Origin: Bacillota bacterium
GTDB taxonomy: Bacteria; Bacillota; Clostridia; Christensenellales; CALWSW01
Reading direction: 5' to 3'
Assembly: GCA_023402915.1 (NCBI GenBank)
Contig: JAEYFO010000101.1
Span: 1-9,276 of the forward strand
Length of the DNA: 9,276 nucleotides
Under the pieces are notes generated by a model. That model was not told where the DNA came from. It searched no databases and was given only the letters and a program-made list of their open reading frames with translations. The position numbers were made by a program, and so were the translations under genes. Within the stretch, counting starts at the first letter, position 1. Each line of letters opens with the position of its first letter. Shown here piece by piece: positions 5,398 through 9,276 of the stretch.

Positions 5398-7050
5398 ATG
5401 AGCTTATTTGAAATAATCCAGGTGGGCGGAGGCATCGCGCTGTTCCTTTACGGCATGGATACCATGAGCGAAGGACTGGAGCGGGTCGCCGGCGACAATC
5501 TTCGAAACTGGCTGAGCATTTTGACCAGCAAGCGGATTTTTGCCGTGCTGATCGGTGCGGTCACGACGATGATTATCCAAAGTTCCGCAGCCGTGATCGT
5601 GATGGCCGTCGGCTTCGTCAACGCTTCCATGATGACCCTTTCGCAGGCCATCGGCATTATCATGGGATCGAGCATCGGCACAACGATGACGGGCATACTC
5701 GTCTCTCTCAAGCTCGATCAGATTGCGCCGCTGTTCGTTCTCATCGGCGTTATTGTCCATTCGTTTATCAAAAATAAAAAGATCCAGAAGTTCGGCGGCA
5801 TCCTTCTGGGATTCGGCCTTCTTTTTATGGGTTTGAACATCATGAGCGCGGCGCTCAAACCGTTGAGCAGTTCTGAACTGTTTCAGAAAGTCATCCTCTC
5901 GATGCAGAATCCCATTTTGGGCGTGCTGGTCGGCGCGGCGCTCACCGCTGTGATCCAGAGTTCCAGCGCCTTCAGCGGCATTCTGATTGCCATGGCCTTC
6001 GGAGGACTGATCACGTTGGAGGCCGCCATGCCCATGATCATCGGTTCCAATATCGGAACATGCGTAACAGCGCTCTTGGCTTCTATCGGCACGAGCCGCA
6101 ACGCAAAGCTCACCGCCGTGATGCATCTGGTCTATAAAGTGATCGGCGCCTGTGTGTTCATGATCCTGATGCAGTTCATTCCCTTGGCCAGGTGGCTTGA
6201 GAAGATGACTGGTTTGGTGCAGTGGCAGGTGGCGGGCTTCAACACCATCTACAACGTTGTCAACTGTGTGCTGCTCTATCCTTTTGCAGACAAAATCGTC
6301 AAACTCACAGAAAAAATCGTCCCAAAGAAACATTCCGAGGAAGAAGAGGAGGAGATGGGCCTCGAGTTCATCGACAACATCGCCATCGGTTCTGCGCCGC
6401 AGCTGCTCGTTCCGCAGCTTCTTAAAGAAGTAGAACGCATGAAGATCATGGTGGCGAAAAACTATAAGAGAGCAGTAAACGCTTTTATCCAGCAGAATTC
6501 GGAAAAGGCGGAAAAACTCTTCCGTCGGGAAAAGGTCATCAATTTTCTCAGCCATGAGATTACCAATGTACTGATCCGGTCAGGCAATATGGATCTCTCC
6601 GATCAGGATCGACATATTATCAGCGAGATGTATCTCGTGATCCCTGATCTGGAGCGCATCGGCGACCATTCCAAAAACATTATGGAATACGCCGAGATCA
6701 TCGTAGAGAAAAAGATCCCGATCTCGAACCATGCTCTCGAAGAACTGCAGGAGATGGCGAACAGGGTTTTTGAGGTGATGGAGCTGTGCTGGGATTCCTA
6801 TATGCAGCGGAATCTGAGCAAGAGCAAGCTGGCTGAGGACATGGAAGAGGATGTTGACGTCATGACGAACAGGCTCAAGGACGAGCACATACTCCGCCTC
6901 AAGAGCGGCGAATGCGATCCCAAGTGCAGCACGATTTACACCGATACCGTTACGGATTTGGAACGCATTTCCGACATCGCTATCGATATTCTTCGTACGA
7001 TGCATGATTCCATGGCGGGTGAGCACAATCTGGCCATTGCCCGCAAATAA
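5398..7050 (+). CDS. Na+/phosphate cotransporter with C-terminal PhoU domain
   Basis: A complete 550-aa membrane protein of the Na/Pi cotransporter (PF02690-type) family, fused to a PhoU-like domain as in E. coli YjbB. The membrane half (about 5-300) carries the two inverted repeats of the family, each with its signature: QSSAAVIVM at 61-69 followed by GSSIGTT (90-96), and QSSSAFSGI at 187-195 followed by GSNIGTC (216-222). A charged linker with an acidic run (KKHSEEEEEEM, 310-320) leads to a helical PhoU domain (about 340-540) with two copies of its metal-binding signature, DLERIGDHSKN (417-427) and DLERISDIAID (520-530). Inferred role is sodium-coupled phosphate movement, with the PhoU part sensing or gating. 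AGAAGGA (5381-5387) lies ten bases before ATG. It has its own promoter and is transcribed separately from rplM. Confidence 0.95.
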   Translation: MSLFEIIQVGGGIALFLYGMDTMSEGLERVAGDNLRNWLSILTSKRIFAVLIGAVTTMIIQSSAAVIVMAVGFVNASMMTLSQAIGIIMGSSIGTTMTGILVSLKLDQIAPLFVLIGVIVHSFIKNKKIQKFGGILLGFGLLFMGLNIMSAALKPLSSSELFQKVILSMQNPILGVLVGAALTAVIQSSSAFSGILIAMAFGGLITLEAAMPMIIGSNIGTCVTALLASIGTSRNAKLTAVMHLVYKVIGACVFMILMQFIPLARWLEKMTGLVQWQVAGFNTIYNVVNCVLLYPFADKIVKLTEKIVPKKHSEEEEEEMGLEFIDNIAIGSAPQLLVPQLLKEVERMKIMVAKNYKRAVNAFIQQNSEKAEKLFRREKVINFLSHEITNVLIRSGNMDLSDQDRHIISEMYLVIPDLERIGDHSKNIMEYAEIIVEKKIPISNHALEELQEMANRVFEVMELCWDSYMQRNLSKSKLAEDMEEDVDVMTNRLKDEHILRLKSGECDPKCSTIYTDTVTDLERISDIAIDILRTMHDSMAGEHNLAIARK

Positions 7051-7110
7051 GAAAATTTCGCAAAAGCCTGAAAAATCCGGAAGAATTTCAAAAAGAAAGC
7101 CCCGCAGGGC

Positions 7111-7140
7111 TTGACAACCGTCCGTCGCTGCGGTTAAAAT
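7111..7140 (+). promoter_or_regulatory. Promoter of the rplM-rpsI operon
   Basis: A perfect TTGACA (7111-7116) and TAAAAT (7135-7140) are separated by 18 bases. Transcription from about 7147 leaves a leader of about 100 bases. A perfect 6-bp stem, AAGCCC-CGCA-GGGCTT (7097-7112), ends inside the -35 box; it has no T-run, so it is a poor terminator for the preceding gene. Confidence 0.8.
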
Positions 7141-7146
7141 AATTGG

Positions 7147-7245
7147 GTATGAGTTTCTGATCCACTAGCCCCGGATTGGAGTACTTCAACAGCGAATTTT
7201 TTCCGAGCACGAAAGTGTCCAATCATTTTGGGAGGTAATTAGCCT
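7147..7245 (+). ncRNA. Structured 5' leader of rplM, candidate autoregulatory element
   Basis: The leader between the promoter and rplM can fold with a 7-bp closing stem, GATTGGA (7174-7180) with TCCAATC (7218-7224). A CAC-GAAA-GTG hairpin (7208-7217) lies directly inside its 3' arm. GATCC (about 7159-7163) can pair with GGATT (7173-7177), which would compete with the closing stem, so two folds are possible. L13 operons of Bacillota are known to carry an L13-binding leader; whether this one matches that family is inference. The Shine-Dalgarno (7230-7236) lies just after the closing stem. Confidence 0.4.
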
Positions 7246-7680
7246 ATGAAGACCTACATGGCAAAGGGCGAAACCCTTCAGCGCAACTGGTACGTGATCG
7301 ACGCCGAGGGCCTGGTTCTGGGCCGCATGGCGAGCCAGGTTGCTGCGATCCTGAGGGGAAAGCATAAGCCTATCTATACGCCCCACGTTGATACCGGCGA
7401 CCACGTCATCATCGTCAACGCTGACAAGGTGATCCTCACCGGCAAGAAGCTGGATCAGAAGAAGCACTATCATCACACCGGTTATATCGGCGGCCTCAAG
7501 GAAGTCTCCTATCGCGACCTGATGGAGAAGAAGCCTGAATTCGCCGTGTACGAAGCGGTTCGCCGCATGATGCCCAAAGGCCCCTTGGGCCGCAAGATGC
7601 TCAAGAAGCTCCGCATTTACAGCGGCCCCGAGCACAACCACGCTGCTCAGTGCCCCGAGAAGCTTGAGCTGAAGTACTAA
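7246..7680 (+). CDS. rplM: 50S ribosomal protein L13
   Basis: A complete 144-aa protein of standard length for bacterial L13, an early-assembling large-subunit protein bound to 23S rRNA. Recognisable stretches are the N-terminal [18 protein letters not shown] (13-30), the [22 protein letters not shown] segment (38-59), [13 protein letters not shown] and the conserved [28 protein letters not shown] (7230-7236) lies nine bases before ATG. It is the first gene of the classic rplM-rpsI pair, with rpsI beginning 23 bases after its stop. Codon use is strongly biased, as expected for a ribosomal protein gene. Confidence 0.98.
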   Translation: MKTYMAKGETLQRNWYVIDAEGLVLGRMASQVAAILRGKHKPIYTPHVDTGDHVIIVNADKVILTGKKLDQKKHYHHTGYIGGLKEVSYRDLMEKKPEFAVYEAVRRMMPKGPLGRKMLKKLRIYSGPEHNHAAQCPEKLELKY

Positions 7681-7703
7681 TTTCGGAAGGAGGGTATCAT
7701 ATC

Positions 7704-8096
7704 ATGGCAAACGCTCAGTACCTTGGAACCGGCCGCAGGAAGAAGTCCATCGCGCGTGTCCGTCTCATGCCCGGCACCGGTTCTTTCACGATCAACCGCC
7801 GCGATATCGAGGAGTATTTCGGTCTGGAAACCCTCAAGATGATCGCCCGCGCTCCCCTGACGCTGACCGATTCTCTCGGCAAGTATGACGTGATCGTGTC
7901 CGTCCATGGCGGCGGCACCACCGGTCAGGCTGGCGCTATCCGTCACGGCGTGGCTCGCGCCATGCTCAAGGCGGACGCTGAACTCCGTCCCGCTCTGAAG
8001 AAGGCCGGTTATCTGACCCGCGATCCCAGGATGAAGGAACGCAAGAAGTACGGCCTCAAGGCTGCCCGTCGCGCTCCGCAGTTCAGCAAGCGATAA
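7704..8096 (+). CDS. rpsI: 30S ribosomal protein S9
   Basis: A complete 130-aa protein of standard length for S9, a small-subunit head protein whose C-terminal tail reaches the P-site tRNA. The N-terminal [14 protein letters not shown], the central [26 protein letters not shown] stretch (here ending ARAML) and the canonical basic end RAPQFSKR are all present. AAGGAGGG (7687-7694) lies nine bases before ATG. It is co-transcribed with rplM, 23 bases upstream, and closed by a terminator 35 bases after its stop. Confidence 0.98.
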   Translation: MANAQYLGTGRRKKSIARVRLMPGTGSFTINRRDIEEYFGLETLKMIARAPLTLTDSLGKYDVIVSVHGGGTTGQAGAIRHGVARAMLKADAELRPALKKAGYLTRDPRMKERKKYGLKAARRAPQFSKR

Positions 8097-8108
8097 TCGA
8101 CTGCTCAG

Positions 8109-8305
8109 ACTATATCAAAATGGTTCAAAAGCCCCGGAAAATCAAGGTTTTACGGGGTTTTCCTTATACCCAAACGGGCTGATATAGTATGACCCCATTT
8201 GACCTAACGAGAGCCGTTTTCGCCCAATTTTTAGTGGTTAAATATAGGACAACCGGCAAAAATGGGGTCAAAAAACGGCCTTAGTGGTTAAAAAATAGGA
8301 CAACC
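8109..8305. repeat. Cluster of nested inverted repeats and a 24/25-bp direct repeat
   Basis: Several exact repeats interlock here. An outer inverted pair, ACTATATCA (8109-8117) and TGATATAGT (8180-8188), surrounds the rpsI terminator. TGACCCCATTT (8190-8200) pairs with AAATGGGGTCA (8260-8270), and GCCGTTTT (8213-8220) pairs with AAAACGGC (8272-8279); the two pairs are interleaved, as in a pseudoknot. TTAGTGGTTAAATATAGGACAACC (shown split: TTAGTGGTTA at 8231, AGGACAACC to 8254) recurs almost unchanged at 8281-8305. No coding frame explains it. It resembles the multi-repeat end of an insertion element or a structured RNA. Confidence 0.6.
8128..8162 (+). terminator. Terminator of the rplM-rpsI operon
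   Basis: CCCCG (8132-8136) pairs with CGGGG (8153-8157), and inside it AAAA (8138-8141) pairs with TTTT (8148-8151), with a G-A mismatch between and a TCAAGG loop. TTTTCC follows. It lies 35 bases beyond the rpsI stop. A 9-bp inverted repeat, ACTATATCA 8109-8117 with TGATATAGT 8180-8188, encloses the whole structure. Confidence 0.85.
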
Positions 8306-8557
8306 AGAGAGCGCTTTCGGGGGCATTTTTGAGGGTGATTTTGGCACTCTCAGACACCGGATTTTTCGCTGGAGAGTTTGGCATGATCTGACCAAATCTG
8401 AACAATGAAATAGGATTCTAATGCAGGCGCTCAGTAACAAATAAAGGGGTGCGTTTTTCATTCATGCGGGCGTCCAACTTCCAATTGCAATTTGCGAAAA
8501 AGAAAAAAGTAAAAAGACATCGCTAAGGGCAATGAAATTCTCAGTTGCTTTGTGAAT
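8306..8557. other. Noncoding stretch without a supported gene
   Basis: No frame here has a ribosome binding site or a recognisable product. The sequence is AT-rich with a purine-rich run near 8495-8516. A minus-strand 38-codon frame (8384-8268) lacks a Shine-Dalgarno and is treated as chance. Confidence 0.5.
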
Positions 8558-8989
8558 AGTACCCTCAGTTGACGAAGGCACGCACGCCTCCGGCCGCCGG
8601 ATTTTTGAGATTTCTGCGTTCTCTTTCCCAAATTTTCCCGCTGAAAAATTTGGGATTTCAATGAGGACGCATGTCGCCTTTTCAAGGCGACGACCTTGCT
8701 CAAAATAGGGTTCGCTATTTTCTCGCGGCTTGGCCTTGAACTCCTTCAAATCCGGCAGGCTGGAGGTCGAAGAGTTCCTGCGGAGAGGAAAGCGTTCCTG
8801 GCAAGGCGCGGCTGCGATGGCATGGCGGTCCCCACGTCGAGCAGTCGCAATACCCCTTCACCCCTTCGGGGCACACGGCGGGGCACACGGCACGCCGGGG
8901 GCGCTTTACCCCTTCGGGGCACAGGTCTGCCCGCACCCCTTCGGGGCACACAGCAGGAACCGTATGTGCCCTTTTCAACTGAGGGTACT
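8558..8989. mobile_element. 432-bp inverted-repeat-bounded non-autonomous element (MITE-like)
   Basis: The ends are inverted copies: AGTACCCTCAGTTGA (8558-8572) matches the complement of 8975-8989 perfectly, and the match extends to 24 bases (8558-8581 with 8966-8989) with three mismatches. Inside are successive perfect stems: 10 bp at 8627-8636/8645-8654, 8 bp at 8673-8680/8684-8691 and 7 bp at 8702-8708/8715-8721. Three copies of a CCCCTTCGGGGCACA unit follow. No transposase is encoded and no frame looks real. No clear target-site duplication is seen at the edges, so mobility is inferred from the terminal repeats only. A large structured noncoding RNA is the alternative. Confidence 0.5.
8851..8950. 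repeat. Interspersed CCCCTTCGGGGCACA mini-palindromes
   Basis: Three exact copies of the 15-mer lie at 8861-8875, 8909-8923 and 8936-8950. Half copies lie at 8851-8859 (TACCCCTTC) and 8880-8888 (GGGGCACAC). Each unit is itself a small hairpin (CCCC-TTC-GGGG). The spacings are unequal, so this is not a CRISPR array. Confidence 0.8.
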
Positions 8990-8998
8990 GTTTTGGTA

Positions 8999-9051
8999 AA
9001 CAACCGCCGCATCCTCTATCCCAGTGCGGGGTAAAAGATGCGGCGGTTGTT
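8999..9051. repeat. Long perfect hairpin (15-bp stem)
   Basis: AACAACCGCCGCATC (8999-9013) and GATGCGGCGGTTGTT (9037-9051) are exact reverse complements. Within the 23-base loop, TATCCC (9017-9022) pairs with GGGGTA (9028-9033), with one T-G pair. No T-run follows on the plus strand, so a plain terminator is unlikely in that direction. It starts nine bases beyond the inverted-repeat element. Confidence 0.75.
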
Positions 9052-9138
9052 GATGGGATATGTCTCGAACTAACGCTGGTCAAAAGCGCTTTGATCGTTT
9101 TCCGAGGCTCTTTTTTGGATGTGAAACGCTAAGAGAAG

Positions 9139-9166
9139 GCGGGAGCGATCAGAAAGCCGCTCCCGC
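9139..9166 (-). terminator. Possible terminator stem for the minus-strand gene at the right edge
   Basis: GCGGGAGCG (9139-9147) and CGCTCCCGC (9158-9166) pair perfectly over 9 bp with a 10-base loop. In the minus direction the stem is followed by CTTCTCTT, an imperfect T-rich tract. It lies about 70 bases beyond the probable stop at 9239. Confidence 0.4.
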
Positions 9167-9204
9167 TGTATAGTTTATTTGCAATGAGAAACAGTTCAGG
9201 GTTT

Positions 9205-9231
9205 CGCGAACTGCCCGCGGGAGAGTTCGCG
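9205..9231. repeat. 8-bp inverted repeat with palindromic loop
   Basis: CGCGAACT (9205-9212) pairs with AGTTCGCG (9224-9231). The 11-base loop contains CCCGCGGG, itself a palindrome. It lies directly after the probable minus-strand stop at 9239 and may be part of its 3' end. Confidence 0.6.
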
Positions 9232-9238
9232 TGCAATA

Positions 9239-9276
9239 TCACTGCACCGGCAATTCCACCGAAATGGTGGTTCCTC
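9239..9276 (-). CDS. C-terminal end of a protein, possibly a sensor histidine kinase
   Basis: On the minus strand one frame enters from the right edge and reads GTTISVELPVQ before TGA (9241-9239). A Gly-Thr-Thr followed by alternating hydrophobic residues and LP is the usual last strand of the histidine-kinase ATPase domain (typically GTTF-V-LP). Only eleven residues are visible, so this rests on that motif alone. Two stems downstream fit a gene end. The other minus frames here give no recognisable ending. Confidence 0.4.
   Translation of the reverse strand, partial: GTTISVELPVQ

Noticed and set aside
5404..6555. 383-codon minus-strand frame opposite the Na/Pi transporter
   Set aside because: Antisense shadow rich in His and Asp; the plus-strand product is unmistakable.
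8268..8384. 38-codon minus-strand frame in the repeat region
   Set aside because: No Shine-Dalgarno, ends inside an inverted repeat and runs through a direct repeat copy; best explained by chance.
8851..8950. CRISPR-like array of short repeats
   Set aside because: Units are only 15 bases, spacing is irregular (33 and 12 bases between copies), and no cas genes are present.
8458..9083. Several overlapping frames of 80-120 codons on both strands
   Set aside because: They are translations of the hairpin-rich element, with Arg/Gly/Pro repeats from CCCCTTCGGGG units, no start signals and conflicting frames.

Overview
The window looks like chromosomal DNA of a moderately GC-rich anaerobic gut Clostridia (Bacillota), possibly near Oscillospirales/Ruminococcaceae. 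That placement is inferred from protein style (VanW/G5 envelope protein, Na/Pi-PhoU transporter, Lrp-aminotransferase pair), strong AGGAGG-type ribosome binding sites, sigma-A-like promoters and compact intrinsic terminators. No rRNA, tRNA, CRISPR array, transposase gene or phage gene is visible.

Layout. 3-293 (+) is the end of an unrecognised, apparently highly expressed gene, closed by a terminator. 360-711 has no convincing gene but contains a nested stem. 712-996 (+) holds two tiny hydrophobic membrane peptides (40 and 23 aa), each behind a strong Shine-Dalgarno, followed by a probably bidirectional terminator. 1081-2747 (-) is a two-gene operon: an Lrp/AsnC-type regulator overlapping by 4 bp a PLP-dependent class I aminotransferase, driven by a near-consensus promoter. 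2989-4497 (-) is a membrane-anchored VanW/G5 envelope protein with its own promoter and a terminator facing the regulator promoter. Divergent from it is trmL (4770-5234, +), a tRNA wobble-base 2'-O-methyltransferase. Then come a Na/Pi cotransporter-PhoU fusion (5398-7050, +) and the ribosomal protein operon rplM-rpsI (7246-8096, +) with its own promoter and a structured leader. A strong terminator follows rpsI.

The last 1.1 kb (8158-9238) has no believable gene and is dense in repeats. It holds a nested set of inverted and direct repeats at 8109-8305, a 432-bp element at 8558-8989 bounded by 24-bp imperfect inverted repeats and packed with hairpins and CCCCTTCGGGG mini-palindromes, a 15-bp perfect stem at 8999-9051, and two further stems at 9139-9166 and 9205-9231. 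The final 38 bases probably encode the C-terminal residues of a minus-strand protein ending like a sensor histidine kinase.

The coding genes are ordinary housekeeping and envelope functions in separate transcription units. The parts most worth a second look are the tiny membrane peptides, the rplM leader, and the repeat-rich noncoding island after rpsI, which looks like a non-autonomous mobile or structured-RNA element. No complete new multi-gene system is visible.
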